Below, piece after piece: positions 9,680 to 21,423 of a DNA stretch of 64,000 nt (the first letter of the stretch is position 1; the number at the start of each line of letters is the position of its first letter). The position numbers and the translations under genes are program-made. Source of the DNA: Pyrococcus kukulkanii (GTDB lineage Archaea; Methanobacteriota_B; Thermococci; Thermococcales; Thermococcaceae). A model generated the notes under the pieces. The model saw only the letters and a program-made list of their open reading frames with translations, did no database searches and was not told the origin of the DNA. Where the stretch lies: the NCBI RefSeq assembly GCF_041647995.1, contig NZ_JARRIB010000001.1, positions 434,001 through 498,000 on the forward strand, given 5' to 3'.

Positions 9680-10530
9680 ACATCATTGAAGTGGAAAATG
9701 TGAGCTTTAGATATCGAGGCTCTCCAAAATATTCCCTACGGGATATAACACTCTCGATAAAAGATGGAGAATTCATTGGAATCATTGGGAGTAGTGGGAG
9801 TGGAAAATCAACGTTTTGTTTAACTTTAAATGGTATAATTCCTCATTCAATCCAGGGAGAATTCGAGGGAAATGTTATTGTCGACGGAATGAATACTCGG
9901 GAGCATTCAGTTGCAGAATTATCGACAAAGGTAGGCTTGGTTTTCCAGAATCCTGATTCCCAGATATTCAACATGACAGTTCTTGAAGAGGTGGCTTTCG
10001 CCTTGGAAAATCTTGGAATTGAGAGGGAAGAAATGTGGAGAAGAATAAGGTGGGCTCTTAAGCTCGTTGGGTTATGGAACAAAAGGGAAGAGTTTCCCCC
10101 AAATCTAAGTGGTGGGGAAAAGCAGAGACTTGCGATTGCAAGTGTTTTGGTGATGAAACCTAGGGTTCTAGTTCTTGATGAACCTACTTCGCAACTCGAC
10201 CCAGGGGGAAAAAGAAGTGTGTTAAGCCTAGTTAATTTACTCAATAAAGAAGAGAAAATGACGATAGTGCTCGTTGAGCACAATCCAGAGTTCTTACTAG
10301 AGAATGCGGACAGAATATTCGTGTTTGAGAAAGGTATGGTGGTAATGGAAGGTAAACCCGAAGAGATCTTTGAGGACGTTGAGGCTCTTGAGAGGATTGG
10401 CGTTAGAGTGCCCAGTCGGGTTAAAATAGGGTATGAACTTAAGAAGAGAGGGCTTAGCGATAAGGCTGTACTTAAAATAAACGAAATCAGGAGGATCCTG
10501 TATGAAAGTCCCCTGGAGAGGACTGAGTAA
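9676..10530 (+). CDS. ABC transporter ATPase, ECF (CbiO/EcfA)-like
   Basis: 284 residues from a GTG start overlapping the TrkH stop. Walker A is GSSGSGKST, the signature is LSGGEKQR, Walker B is LVLDEPTSQLD, and there is a Q-loop QNPDSQIFNMTVLEEVAF typical of energy-coupling-factor ATPases. The C-terminal end overlaps the next permease by 29 bases. The combination with DppB/DppC-like permeases is unusual, since those normally use DppD/DppF ATPases. Confidence 0.85.
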   Translation: MNIIEVENVSFRYRGSPKYSLRDITLSIKDGEFIGIIGSSGSGKSTFCLTLNGIIPHSIQGEFEGNVIVDGMNTREHSVAELSTKVGLVFQNPDSQIFNMTVLEEVAFALENLGIEREEMWRRIRWALKLVGLWNKREEFPPNLSGGEKQRLAIASVLVMKPRVLVLDEPTSQLDPGGKRSVLSLVNLLNKEEKMTIVLVEHNPEFLLENADRIFVFEKGMVVMEGKPEEIFEDVEALERIGVRVPSRVKIGYELKKRGLSDKAVLKINEIRRILYESPLERTE

Positions 10531-11497
10531 AATCATGGGAATATATCTCGTGGCAGTGCTAGTGACAATAATAATCGCCGGAGCTGCCGGAGCAAAGTTA
10601 GCAAAAAATTACGCTAGCGAGGCCCTCGGCTATATCAAGGCAACAAATCCAGAATTCTACAATACCCTCAAAGAAAACGCTACCAAAATGGGGATCTCTG
10701 TTGAAGAGTATTATTATAGGCTTGTCCTTTCCAGAGTCTCAAAAAGCGATAACGTGCTGTCAATTGGAATAGGAATGTTAAAGAAGAGCAGAGAGTACCT
10801 CCATAACACTCCAAACCTGAACATAGGAGAAGCAGTCAAGGTCACGATCATTATAATCAGCATTTCCCTAATTCTAATTGTCCTCTCAGGCGTTTATATT
10901 GGGCTTAAATTTAGGGGGAGTAAGAGCATTGATATTATTTCGAGATTTTTCGTTGGCATTCCTTCCTGGTGGCTTGGAACGATTTTTATAATAATCCTGG
11001 CAGTGAAATTGGATTTAATTCCACTCGGAAATGCGAAAATATCTCCTTCATACTATATTTTTGCAACTCTAGTCCTAGTATTTATCCACACTTGGGAAAT
11101 TGCCAGCTACGTATCCCACGAATCTATAAAGGAATTAAAGCAGCCCTACATAAATGCCGAAAAGGCTAAGGGGGTACCAGAGAATATCATCTTATGGAGG
11201 CACATCCTTAAGAATATATCAATAGCACTCTCCTCTATTACCTTCCAGAAATTTTCAGATATCTTTATCGATTTCATAGCAGTAGACGTTCTTTTTGGGT
11301 TGGGAGGTTTAGGTTCTCTTTTAAAGCGGAGTTTTATCCGAGAGATAGATCCTCCCTATGGGATTGTCGTCCAGTTTAATTACCATCTATTTTTCGTAGT
11401 CACGTTTATCATGATCCTCCTCTTCATGGCGTTCTCCATGGGGATAGAGGTGATAAAAGGAATCCTGGACCCCAGGGTGAGCACCAATGAAAGGTAA
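10502..11497 (+). CDS. ABC permease, DppB-like with a long outer segment
   Basis: 331 residues. After the first membrane helix (residues 10-30) comes an about 80-residue hydrophilic segment, then five helices. The EAA-type coupling loop is visible (INAEKAKGVPENIILWRHILKN), as in DppB/OppB permeases. AGGAGGATCC sits before the ATG. The long outer segment replaces the short loop of ordinary DppB. It overlaps the ATPase gene upstream and the DppC-like gene downstream, forming one transcription unit. No substrate-binding protein is encoded in the operon. Confidence 0.75.
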   Translation: MKVPWRGLSKIMGIYLVAVLVTIIIAGAAGAKLAKNYASEALGYIKATNPEFYNTLKENATKMGISVEEYYYRLVLSRVSKSDNVLSIGIGMLKKSREYLHNTPNLNIGEAVKVTIIIISISLILIVLSGVYIGLKFRGSKSIDIISRFFVGIPSWWLGTIFIIILAVKLDLIPLGNAKISPSYYIFATLVLVFIHTWEIASYVSHESIKELKQPYINAEKAKGVPENIILWRHILKNISIALSSITFQKFSDIFIDFIAVDVLFGLGGLGSLLKRSFIREIDPPYGIVVQFNYHLFFVVTFIMILLFMAFSMGIEVIKGILDPRVSTNER

Positions 11498-12677
11498 AAT
11501 TGGCATGATCCTAATACTGTGCTTTGTTATCTTCGCACTCTTAGCTAACTTTACTGTAAGCAGAGAAGACTTAGACAATTGGAATAATGCGAATTATTGG
11601 GTTAATAATCCAAAATTAGCTTATCCAACATGGCTATGCCCTCTCTACAAGAAGACGCCCACTATCGAAGCTGAAGTTTTCAATGGAACATTCGTTTACG
11701 AGCACAAGTTTAGGGATCGGCCGAATGATATCCTGTTTTACATTCACGATGGAACAAAGATCGTCGAGATAAAGGTAATAAGGCCCGACGGAAGGATTGT
11801 GATATTCAAAGGAAAAGCTAGGAACAACGTTATTTCTCTAAATTCGGACATGAGGGAAGCAATAATCTCCCAACTCCATATACCTATGGAGAAGGCCATG
11901 CTAAAGACATCAACTTTCTTACTATTCTCTAAGATCCCAGACCTGGACGTGCTGAATGGGAGGTACATCTTCATAGTGAGCGGTGCTGAAAAAGTTAAAG
12001 TTCTGGGAAATTGTTACGGATTCCTAGGGACGGATAGATTTGGCAGAGATATGTGGGTGGGGTTCATCCTCGGGATGAATAACACGTGGATCCTTACGGC
12101 TTTAGTTGTTGGGTTGACCCTCCTCCTGGGGATTACCGTTGGAATAGCCTCAATGTACTCAGAAATAATAAACTGGATGTTAGAGGTGTTGACGGCCTTA
12201 CCTGTCTTTCCTTTTCTCCTTATCCTCACGTGGCTGATTGCAACCCAAGGAGTCGGATATAATGTTCGTGTATCCCCTCTAGAGTTTTCCATGATATTTT
12301 CGTTGCTCACATTTGGAAAATTCGCCAAGACAGTCAGGATGATCTCTCTGAAAGAGAGAGCAATGGAGTACGTGAGGGTCAGCATAGCAATTGGCGGGGG
12401 AGAGACGTGGGTACTTAAAAAGCATATTATGCCCAAGATTTTAGAATTTTCTATAAGACACGTGACGTTTCTAGTTCCTCGAACGATAGCCCTGATCTCA
12501 ATATTTGGGTTCTTTGGTCTTTCTCCTGGGATAAACTGGGGAACCTATATAATTGAGGCCATGAACGAGGGAGCCCTTTATGGGGGCTACTGGTGGTGGA
12601 TAATAGCCCCAATAATTGCAATGGGAGTAATTAGTCTAGGATTCGCAATGCTATCGGAAGAATTGCCGAAATCATAG
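11487..12677 (+). CDS. ABC permease, DppC-like with a large outer domain
   Basis: 396 residues. One N-terminal helix (residues 4-24) is followed by about 160 residues without membrane segments, then FLGTDRFGRDMW, the hallmark sequence of DppC/OppC permeases, and five helices with the EAA-type loop REYVRVSIAIGGGETWVLKKHIMPK-like region (split here: AMEYVRVSIAIGGG, then KKHIMPK). A GGGTGA binding site precedes the ATG, inside the end of the previous gene. The large segment would face the outside and could act in substrate capture, given that no binding protein is encoded nearby; that is inference. Confidence 0.75.
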   Translation: MKGKIGMILILCFVIFALLANFTVSREDLDNWNNANYWVNNPKLAYPTWLCPLYKKTPTIEAEVFNGTFVYEHKFRDRPNDILFYIHDGTKIVEIKVIRPDGRIVIFKGKARNNVISLNSDMREAIISQLHIPMEKAMLKTSTFLLFSKIPDLDVLNGRYIFIVSGAEKVKVLGNCYGFLGTDRFGRDMWVGFILGMNNTWILTALVVGLTLLLGITVGIASMYSEIINWMLEVLTALPVFPFLLILTWLIATQGVGYNVRVSPLEFSMIFSLLTFGKFAKTVRMISLKERAMEYVRVSIAIGGGETWVLKKHIMPKILEFSIRHVTFLVPRTIALISIFGFFGLSPGINWGTYIIEAMNEGALYGGYWWWIIAPIIAMGVISLGFAMLSEELPKS

Positions 12678-12811
12678 GGCCTAATCCCCAGAGTTACGTA
12701 CACCGCTTAGTGATAACATGAACGTGTTTTTTCAAGCACGAGGGAGCTATATGAAAAGTACAGACCAACCCCCTCGTTAAGCTAAGCTTGATTAGGTGTC
12801 TTTCGTCAAGC

Positions 12812-13375
12812 TAAAGTCCTTTTAACTTTAGCAGGAGCATAAAGGACAGAGCAGTTTATAGCATGATAATGGAGGCCTTTAAGGAGGAGAACTTCAACGG
12901 TACGAGGAAGCACTATGAGGCTACCTCTGGAAATGTTGGCATAGCAATGACCGATTTGTCTTTGGTATTTGGCCTTGAATTCGGATCGTACATACAAAAA
13001 AGTGAGCTGGGCGGAACCTCGAGACATATAGCGGGAATAGCAAAGTACCTGAAGGAAAAGTATGGAACCATAATCATTGGTGTTGTCCCAGCCCAAGGGA
13101 GCACTATTCCTGGGACAAAAAGACTTGAAACGAAACCAAAGTGGTTCTTCAAGGTTAAAGTCGATGAAGTAGTTGAAATTACAGAAGAGGAAGCATTTAA
13201 AGGAGTTGTCAAGATCGCACGGAGTGATGGCCTACTAATAGGCAATGAGCTAAGGAGCAGTTGTTGCGACTTATGAAAAAGTAAAGCCTAAAGGAACAAC
13301 GATTCTAATATTCACGGTTCTAATATTCCCCGACGACGGCTTCAAGTACGTTGAGATATTTGAGAGGCTTCCAGC
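12812..13375 (+). pseudogene. Decayed cysteine synthase/PLP beta-family enzyme
   Basis: The pieces are in family order. SIKDRAVYSMIMEAF (from about 12836) carries the PLP-binding Lys motif; EATSGNVGIAM follows; then GGTSRHIAGIAKYLKE and GVVPAQGSTIPGTKR; then EITEEEAFKGVVKIARSDGLLIGNE. After a frameshift near 13255 come GAVVATYEKVKPKGTTILI and IFPDDGFKYVEIFE. The N-terminal substrate domain is missing and a stop lies just upstream of the Lys motif. An internal deletion between EATSGN... and GGTSRH also shortens it. In an intact copy this family makes cysteine from O-acetyl- or O-phosphoserine. Confidence 0.75.
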
Positions 13376-13893
13376 AAAAGCTCAAGGTAAGATCTCCTCT
13401 CGAACCTCTCAACCCCAAGCTCCTTAAGTATATTCTCCAACCTTTCAACGGCTCCCGGAATCTCATCTTTTTCCTTTACTAAGGTTTCAATCTCAATGAA
13501 CTTACCGAGCCCTTCAACCTCGTCTAAGGTTATTGTAACGCCCTTATCAACGTAGTACTTCTCCCTGGTTTTTACTACTGTAAGAATTTCCTTAAAGCCG
13601 AGGGCCTCTAAAAGCTGAGAGTACTTATCAACGTCCTCAATTTCAACTTCAATTTCAAGCCTTGTCTTGGATCTTGGATCTATCTTCGGCCCCTTGTAAG
13701 TTAAAAATGCCTCAAAATGTCCATTAAACCTTTTTATCCTAATCCTCAAGGCTTCATCAGTCTTTGAAAAGTCCCTGCAGGGGTGCTGATAGTAGATATC
13801 CTCGTGGATTTCCTTGCGCATGAACTCAAACTTTTCCCTTACCCTCTCAAATATCTCGTCGGTTGCATACCCCTTAAGTTCCACTTCGTACAT
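13342..13893 (-). CDS. CYTH-domain protein (class IV adenylate cyclase CyaB-like)
   Basis: 183 residues. The N-terminus has the CYTH signature ExExK (EVELKGYA), and the acidic/basic strands of the triphosphate tunnel follow: LRIRIKR, TYKGPKID, RLEIEVEIED, KTREKYY, TLDEVEGLGKFIEIET. Family members are adenylate cyclases or triphosphatases acting on thiamine triphosphate or polyphosphate; which one applies cannot be read. It begins inside the end of the archaemetzincin gene and ends inside the cysteine synthase remnant. Confidence 0.85.
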   Translation of the reverse strand: MYEVELKGYATDEIFERVREKFEFMRKEIHEDIYYQHPCRDFSKTDEALRIRIKRFNGHFEAFLTYKGPKIDPRSKTRLEIEVEIEDVDKYSQLLEALGFKEILTVVKTREKYYVDKGVTITLDEVEGLGKFIEIETLVKEKDEIPGAVERLENILKELGVERFERRSYLELLLEASQISQRT

Positions 13894-14448
13894 GGCCCCT
13901 CCCTATCCTCTCTTCCAACTTCCTTAAACAGCTTTCGCAGTACATCCATGATTTCATATCGGTATCTATAATTGAGTTTGAGAAGTGCATAACGCACTTC
14001 GGATTTGGACAGTGCTCTAAGCCAAAGACATGACCAAGTTCATGCATAGCCTCTTTCAAAGACCTCTCCTTGAGGAGCTTTCTGTCCGGAGGCTCACCAT
14101 AAAACTCCGGATACAGCCTGTACAGTGATATCAGGGCAGCCCCAAACCCAGGATGGGCTATTCCAAATATAAAGTTCAAACCAGGCTCATACAGATCAAC
14201 ATTAACAACTCCAAGAACCGCTAAAGCTCTAAAATCCCTCTTCACAAGGGAGAGAGCGGGGAGAAAAGCCCTACCTAAGAACTGACCCCTGTACATATCA
14301 AAAGCATGGGAGAATGCATCTAGAGATAGGCCACCAATAACCCTAACTTCTATACCGTACCTTGCATAGAATGCCGAAAGATTTGTTTGAAGAAAGGAAA
14401 GAACGTCCCCAGGAACTTCCCCAATGGGGACTATGACTATCATTCCCA

Positions 14449-14449
<1 letters not shown>
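13874..14449 (-). CDS. amzA: Archaemetzincin zinc metalloprotease
   Basis: About 191 residues. The extended metzincin zinc site HELGHVFGLEHCPNPKC is followed by the Met-turn (VMHFSNS) and a second Cys pair (CESC), the four Cys that bind a structural zinc in archaemetzincins. The start overlaps the stop of the M42 peptidase gene (TGATG, ATG at 14449); another ATG at 14443 is possible and gives the common MIVIVPIGEV start. It probably digests short peptides; substrate not known. Confidence 0.9.
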
Positions 14450-15525
<1,076 letters not shown>

Positions 15526-15603
15526 TCAAGGATATTTAAACAATTCGGGATAGCGGACAAAAGTATTAAAACTCTTCATTCATAGATTTCTGGGGGGTTG
15601 AGT

Positions 15604-17059
<1,456 letters not shown>

Positions 17060-17255
17060 TATAATGCTTAATACTTTGTTAGAATAAATACCTTTTCTAG
17101 AAAATGGCTTTGAGAGTGTAATGAAGCTCCTCTCAAGTGCAAAGGACTATTATGCTAGTGAAGAGATCAATTTTGATAGTGCTTATAGGCAATAGGACGC
17201 TGAACGAGCACCAACTCGCATTATTGAAAAGGGAATTAAAAGAACTCGAGATCGT
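17060..17255. other. Intergenic stretch with a possible gene remnant
   Basis: Between KsgA and SAM synthetase (convergent). On the plus strand, 17121-17195 reads a short peptide beginning MKLLSSAKDYYASEE and later in-frame codons to 17260, broken by stops. The helical character recalls HEPN or DUF357-type proteins but is too short to assign. No promoter or terminator is evident. Confidence 0.2.
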
Positions 17256-18461
17256 TTAGAATACGTTAACCTTGTCTTCCAGTATCATTTTCTGGATCTT
17301 AGTTATGTTTGCAAGCCACTCATCGGCTATTGCGTAGGCATCCTTTTCGAATTCCTTGACACTGTGACCCTGCTTCGGAATAACCTGAATGCTGGCAACG
17401 AGAGGCTGGTCAATTGGCTTACCTATCTGGCTGAGTATCCTCACATAAACCTCCTCAACTGGTAGGGCCTTTGCTATATCGTTCGCTATGAGCATTGCAA
17501 GAATGTTGTATATCTTCCCAACGTGCGAAACAGGATTTTTACCGGCAGCGGCCTCCATGCTCATGTGCCTGTTGGGCGTTATTAAGCCGTTAACCCTGTT
17601 CCCCCTTCCAACAGATCCATCATCACCCGCTTCAGCCGACGTTCCGGTAACGGTGATATAGTAAATGTCCTTCTCAGGATCATCAGCCGTGTTAACGTAT
17701 ATGTTGACCTTCCTTGATGTTATGTCTTTGGCCAGTTCCTCAACGGCTTCTCTGATCTTGTCCTTTACCTCCATGTACTCCTTAGGATCTGCAACCTCGC
17801 TGTCAACTATTGCAGCGGCAATCGTTAGGTCAATCTCATCTCCCTTCCTGAGCCCCATAACCTTTATATCCTCTCCAACCGCCGGATTCTCTCTCTTGAA
17901 CTTCTCCCCATTCAGGAGCCTCTCAGTCTCAAGAACTAGCTTCTCGGTCTCTGTCAGTGGTGCAAAACCAACTCCAAATGACGTGTCGTTTGCAAGCGGT
18001 ATTGGGTTCTCCTTAGCCTTGTTAAACACGCTTACAAGATCAACACTCCCCTGACCAATCCTCGAATCTATTACAACATGGTTCTCGACGTCAAGATGCC
18101 TTATATTCTTCTTTAGATAATCTTTTGCAGCCCTTATAGCAACCTCATGGACAGGAAAGAGTTCTTGGTCAACAAGTTCGACCGCCCTTCCAGAGAGTAG
18201 AATGTAAATGGGTTTAACAACTTCACCGCCACCGAACTTTGGATAGGCCCTTCCTCCAACGACCTCTACCTGATCAGTGTTATGGTGGAGAATAACCCCA
18301 TACCTCTTCATGTACTCTCTGCAAAGAGCCCTGCTTACGGCTTCAGCAATTCCGTCAGCTATGCTATCTGGATGGCCGATTCCCTTCCTCTCCACTAGCT
18401 CAACCTTCTGCATTTCAACTGGTGTCCTTACAATCTCTTCTACAACGATGTTCCTGGCCAT
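17256..18461 (-). CDS. mat: Archaeal S-adenosylmethionine synthetase
   Basis: 401 residues. It makes S-adenosylmethionine from ATP and methionine; archaeal enzymes form their own branch, distant from bacterial MetK. Typical motifs: [47 protein letters not shown] and [18 protein letters not shown] 18461 is preferred to GTG 18470 because GGTGAGGTGA lies just before it. A TATA box (AAAATTATATAAG, about 18497-18510 on this strand) lies upstream. It supplies the several methyltransferases and radical SAM enzymes in the window. Confidence 0.96.
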   Translation of the reverse strand: MARNIVVEEIVRTPVEMQKVELVERKGIGHPDSIADGIAEAVSRALCREYMKRYGVILHHNTDQVEVVGGRAYPKFGGGEVVKPIYILLSGRAVELVDQELFPVHEVAIRAAKDYLKKNIRHLDVENHVVIDSRIGQGSVDLVSVFNKAKENPIPLANDTSFGVGFAPLTETEKLVLETERLLNGEKFKRENPAVGEDIKVMGLRKGDEIDLTIAAAIVDSEVADPKEYMEVKDKIREAVEELAKDITSRKVNIYVNTADDPEKDIYYITVTGTSAEAGDDGSVGRGNRVNGLITPNRHMSMEAAAGKNPVSHVGKIYNILAMLIANDIAKALPVEEVYVRILSQIGKPIDQPLVASIQVIPKQGHSVKEFEKDAYAIADEWLANITKIQKMILEDKVNVF

Positions 18462-18496
18462 GATCGTCACCTCACCAACCCAACGCCCAACTAAAC

Positions 18497-18510
18497 TTAT
18501 ATAATTTTCG
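18497..18510 (-). promoter_or_regulatory. TATA box of the SAM synthetase gene
   Basis: AATTATATAAG read on the minus strand, about 36-50 bases before the ATG, leaving room for a short leader that contains the GGTGAGGTGA binding site. Confidence 0.5.
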
Positions 18511-18614
18511 GCATATAAAATAGCTTCGAATTATTCCCAATAGTTATTAAAGGACAATGTTTAATTAACAGGTCACCGAGATTAGAGCGACCGGGAAAGC
18601 CGGAGGTGAAAGGA

Positions 18615-19478
18615 ATGACAATAGTTGATGTTAGAATTCTCGTTGAAGGAGCAAGTGATGTGGAAGTTGTTAGTAAGGCACTTCAAGGCCTTGCATTGGG
18701 AAGCGAGTACAACATAACTATCTCATCAATTATACCCACGACTAACATAGAGATAGCAAAGAGCGCCGCTGCCGGTGCCGATCTTTTAATTATAGCAACT
18801 GATGCTGATAGAGTGGGCAGGGAATTGGCAGAGAGACTTTTCAATGAGCTAAGCGAGATGGTTGGACATATAGAGAGGATGAAACTCCCCCTTGGACACG
18901 ACTTAGAACACATAGACGTGGAACTTGTAAGAAAGGAATTAAAGAACGCCCTCGTTAGAGCAGGACTTAAGACCCTGCAGAGGCTTCCCGAATACATGGA
19001 GCTTAGGAGAGACTATCTCGACCTAAAGGGGAAGTTTGAAGAGTTGGAAAAAGAAAATGAAGAGTTAAAGAGGAAGGTAGAGGAACTCGAGAAAAAGTAC
19101 CAGGAAGTTCAGGAAGAATTAAAGAGAGCTGAAGCAGAAAATTCAAGACTTATGGAAATCGTCAAGAAGAGAGCAAAAGTTTACAAGCTAGAAGAGAAGT
19201 GGAAGGAATTATTCCCAGGAATTGAACTACCAAGTGAGGAAGTCTTTGATAAAGCAGTGAAAACTCTTGGGTTCTCAGGTAAAGTAATAGTAGGCCAAGG
19301 ATTCGTTTACGCAGAAGACGAAAAGGCATTAGAAGAGCTCTTGAGAACGGTATACTTAACCCTTAAGTTAACTAAAAAGGAAGAGAAGGAAGAAAAGGAA
19401 ATTGAGGTAGTTGAAGGTGGAGAAAAAGTTGAAGAAGAAATTGAAGTCATAGAGACTGAGGGAGAGAAAGTTGAGTGA
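18615..19478 (+). CDS. TOPRIM-domain protein with coiled coil
   Basis: 287 residues. The N-terminal 95 residues are a TOPRIM domain: the catalytic Glu in LVEGASD (near residue 10) and the DxD motif in [12 protein letters not shown] (near residue 64), as in primases, topoisomerases and DnaG-like RNA-binding proteins. A long coiled coil follows (about residues 135-195), then a folded domain and an acidic, Glu-rich tail. GGAGGTG precedes ATG 18615. It overlaps the xerA start by 8 bases, so it is co-transcribed with a recombinase. The role is unknown. Confidence 0.75.
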   Translation: MTIVDVRILVEGASDVEVVSKALQGLALGSEYNITISSIIPTTNIEIAKSAAAGADLLIIATDADRVGRELAERLFNELSEMVGHIERMKLPLGHDLEHIDVELVRKELKNALVRAGLKTLQRLPEYMELRRDYLDLKGKFEELEKENEELKRKVEELEKKYQEVQEELKRAEAENSRLMEIVKKRAKVYKLEEKWKELFPGIELPSEEVFDKAVKTLGFSGKVIVGQGFVYAEDEKALEELLRTVYLTLKLTKKEEKEEKEIEVVEGGEKVEEEIEVIETEGEKVE

Positions 19479-20304
19479 TATTGAGGAATTTGCAACATAC
19501 TTAGAGCTTGAAGGAAAAAGTCTAAACACCATAAGGATGTACACTTACTTTGTTTCAAAATTTTTAGAGGAAGGATATTCTCCGACGGCTCGAGACGCTT
19601 TAAAATTCCTGACCAAGCTTAGAAGAAAGGGGTACTCTATGAGGAGTTTAAACTTAGTGGTACAAGCATTAAAGGCGTATTTCCGATTTGAAGGGCTCGA
19701 CTATGAAGCTGAAAGGCTAAAAAACCCCAAGGTTCCAAAAACACTACCAAAAAGTTTGAGTAGAGAAGAAGTTAGGAGAGTAATAAGCGTTATTGAAAGC
19801 CCAAGGGACAGGTTAATAATTCTCCTGATGTACGGGGCTGGCTTAAGAATATCGGAGCTTTGTAACCTAAGAAAAGAAGACGTTGATTTTGAGAATGGAC
19901 TTCTTAGAGTAAAGGGAGGAAAAGGAGGAAAAGACAGGGTAATACCCTTGCCTAAAGACTTACTTGGAGAAATTAGAAAGTACCTCAAGGCTAGAAAAGA
20001 TGATAGTCCCTATCTCTTCGTGGAGAAAAGAAGAAAAAAGAAAGATAAATTATCTCCAAAAACAGTCTGGCGGATAGTTAAGACATACGGAGAGAAAGCA
20101 GGGATAAAACTGACTCCCCACCAATTAAGGCATAGTTTCGCGACCCATATGCTTGAGAGCGGTGTTGATATAAGGATAATCCAAGAACTTCTTGGCCATG
20201 CAAATCTATCTACAACTCAAATTTACACCAAAGTAACAGCAAAACATCTTAGGGAAGCCGTCGAAAGGGCAAAGCTTATTGAAAACCTTAAGAAGGAGGT
20301 ATGA
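19471..20304 (+). CDS. xerA: XerA tyrosine recombinase
   Basis: 277 residues from a TTG start inside the previous gene. N-terminal SAM-like core-binding domain, then the catalytic domain with Arg ([10 protein letters not shown]), Lys ([10 protein letters not shown]), HxLR ([12 protein letters not shown]), His ([11 protein letters not shown]) and nucleophile Tyr (QIYTKVT). Archaeal XerA resolves chromosome dimers at a dif site. There is no phage gene nearby and the gene sits in a housekeeping operon, which supports a chromosome maintenance role rather than an integrase. No dif site was recognised in the window. Confidence 0.92.
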   Translation: MSDIEEFATYLELEGKSLNTIRMYTYFVSKFLEEGYSPTARDALKFLTKLRRKGYSMRSLNLVVQALKAYFRFEGLDYEAERLKNPKVPKTLPKSLSREEVRRVISVIESPRDRLIILLMYGAGLRISELCNLRKEDVDFENGLLRVKGGKGGKDRVIPLPKDLLGEIRKYLKARKDDSPYLFVEKRRKKKDKLSPKTVWRIVKTYGEKAGIKLTPHQLRHSFATHMLESGVDIRIIQELLGHANLSTTQIYTKVTAKHLREAVERAKLIENLKKEV

Positions 20305-20306
20305 TC

Positions 20307-21215
20307 ATGCTGATCAGAGCCTTCATTCCGGCCCATATAACTGCTTTTTTTGTTCCAATTCTCAAAGAAGAACCACAACTTTCAGGCTCACTAGGAGCTG
20401 GAATAAACTTAGATAAAGGAACTAACGTGTTCCTTAATATCGAGGAAACAAGCCTTGAAAGACATGTTCATGTAACTTTCAATGGAGAACCCGTTAAGAG
20501 GGAGAATGCAAAGATAACTTATCATGTTGCTGAAAAACTTATTCCTGAAGACTTTATTGGAGAAGTTGAGGTGTGGCAGTACTTCGATTTTCCAAACGGA
20601 TATGGCTTCGGTAATAGCGCGGGGGGTGCATTAGGAACCGCACTAACCTTGGCATATAAATTTGGAGTGACATTGCTTCAAGCCGCAAAAGTTGCACATG
20701 AAGCTGAGGTTCTTTACAAGGGCGGATTAGGAGACGTTGTTGCCCAACTGGCAGGCGGGATTGAGATTAGGCTAAAGGAAGGAGGCCCCGGAAAAGCAGT
20801 TGTTGATAACATTTTATGCGATGGATATAAGGTTCTTGTAATTCCCCTTGGGAGACTAGCGACAAAAGATGTGCTCTCTAGTGACATTATAAAGGAAATA
20901 AGGAATAGAGGAAAAGACGCAATCAATAAATTACTTAGGGATCCAAGACCAGAAACGCTGATGCATGAAGCCCGAAGATTTGCCGAGAGTACCGGCTTAA
21001 TGGATGACGAGCTAATAGAGATAGCCAAGGATATAGACAAGGTTCTAAATCTTCCTTCATCAATGATAATGTTGGGAAGAGGGCTCTTTGCCCTTATAAG
21101 GGAAGAAGACGTTGGAAAGGTTAGAAAAGCTGTTCTAGATTTAAACCTGCCATTTGACATAGTTAATATATACTGGGGCAAACCTAGGGTAGGGAGGTGG
21201 ATCGGAAGTGAATAA
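20307..21215 (+). CDS. Pantoate kinase (archaeal CoA pathway)
   Basis: About 302 residues, GHMP kinase superfamily. The ATP loop is GYGFGNSAGGALGTAL; PAHITAFFVPI at the N-terminus and GGLGDVVAQLAGG are typical of archaeal pantoate kinase. It phosphorylates pantoate before phosphopantothenate synthetase, the archaeal alternative to bacterial PanC/PanK. ATG 20307 is preferred to 20301 because AAGGAGGT is too close to the earlier codon. It follows xerA with a 4-base offset in the same operon. Confidence 0.88.
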   Translation: MLIRAFIPAHITAFFVPILKEEPQLSGSLGAGINLDKGTNVFLNIEETSLERHVHVTFNGEPVKRENAKITYHVAEKLIPEDFIGEVEVWQYFDFPNGYGFGNSAGGALGTALTLAYKFGVTLLQAAKVAHEAEVLYKGGLGDVVAQLAGGIEIRLKEGGPGKAVVDNILCDGYKVLVIPLGRLATKDVLSSDIIKEIRNRGKDAINKLLRDPRPETLMHEARRFAESTGLMDDELIEIAKDIDKVLNLPSSMIMLGRGLFALIREEDVGKVRKAVLDLNLPFDIVNIYWGKPRVGRWIGSE

Positions 21216-21423
21216 AGATAGCTTTTTCTGGATCGCTCTCATATTTATCTTTTTATCTGGGTATCTTGGATATAAGAAAAGAAAAATTGAAGCGATATTT
21301 ACTGCAGGGATAGCTGGAGGGTCGGCGCTAGCATTTGGGTTATATGAAAGGATTCCTTGGGTAATATCATTTTTATTCGGGTTCATTGCAACAGCTACTT
21401 TTGAATGGTATAGAAAGCGCTAA
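21208..21423 (+). CDS. Small two-helix membrane protein
   Basis: 71 residues from a GTG start that overlaps the pantoate kinase end; GGGAGGTGG precedes it. Hydrophobic helices at about residues 4-20, 28-45 and 48-63; basic ends. No family recognised. It converges on trm1, overlapping by 4 bases. Co-transcription with pantoate kinase is likely. Confidence 0.55.
   Translation: MNKDSFFWIALIFIFLSGYLGYKKRKIEAIFTAGIAGGSALAFGLYERIPWVISFLFGFIATATFEWYRKR

Noticed and set aside
12863-13276. A 137-codon gene from ATG 12863
   Set aside because: The ATG is inside the PLP-Lys motif (SIKDRAVYSM); the sequence lacks the N-terminal domain and goes out of frame before the conserved C-terminal part.
18560-18614. 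Possible structured leader or riboswitch before the TOPRIM gene (GGTCACCGAGATTAGAGCGACC)
   Set aside because: Only one weak stem can be drawn and no known riboswitch core is seen; it looks like an ordinary leader with a GGAGGTG site.
19471-20304. XerA as an integrase of a mobile element
   Set aside because: It lies in a housekeeping operon with pantoate kinase; no attachment repeats, phage or plasmid genes are near.
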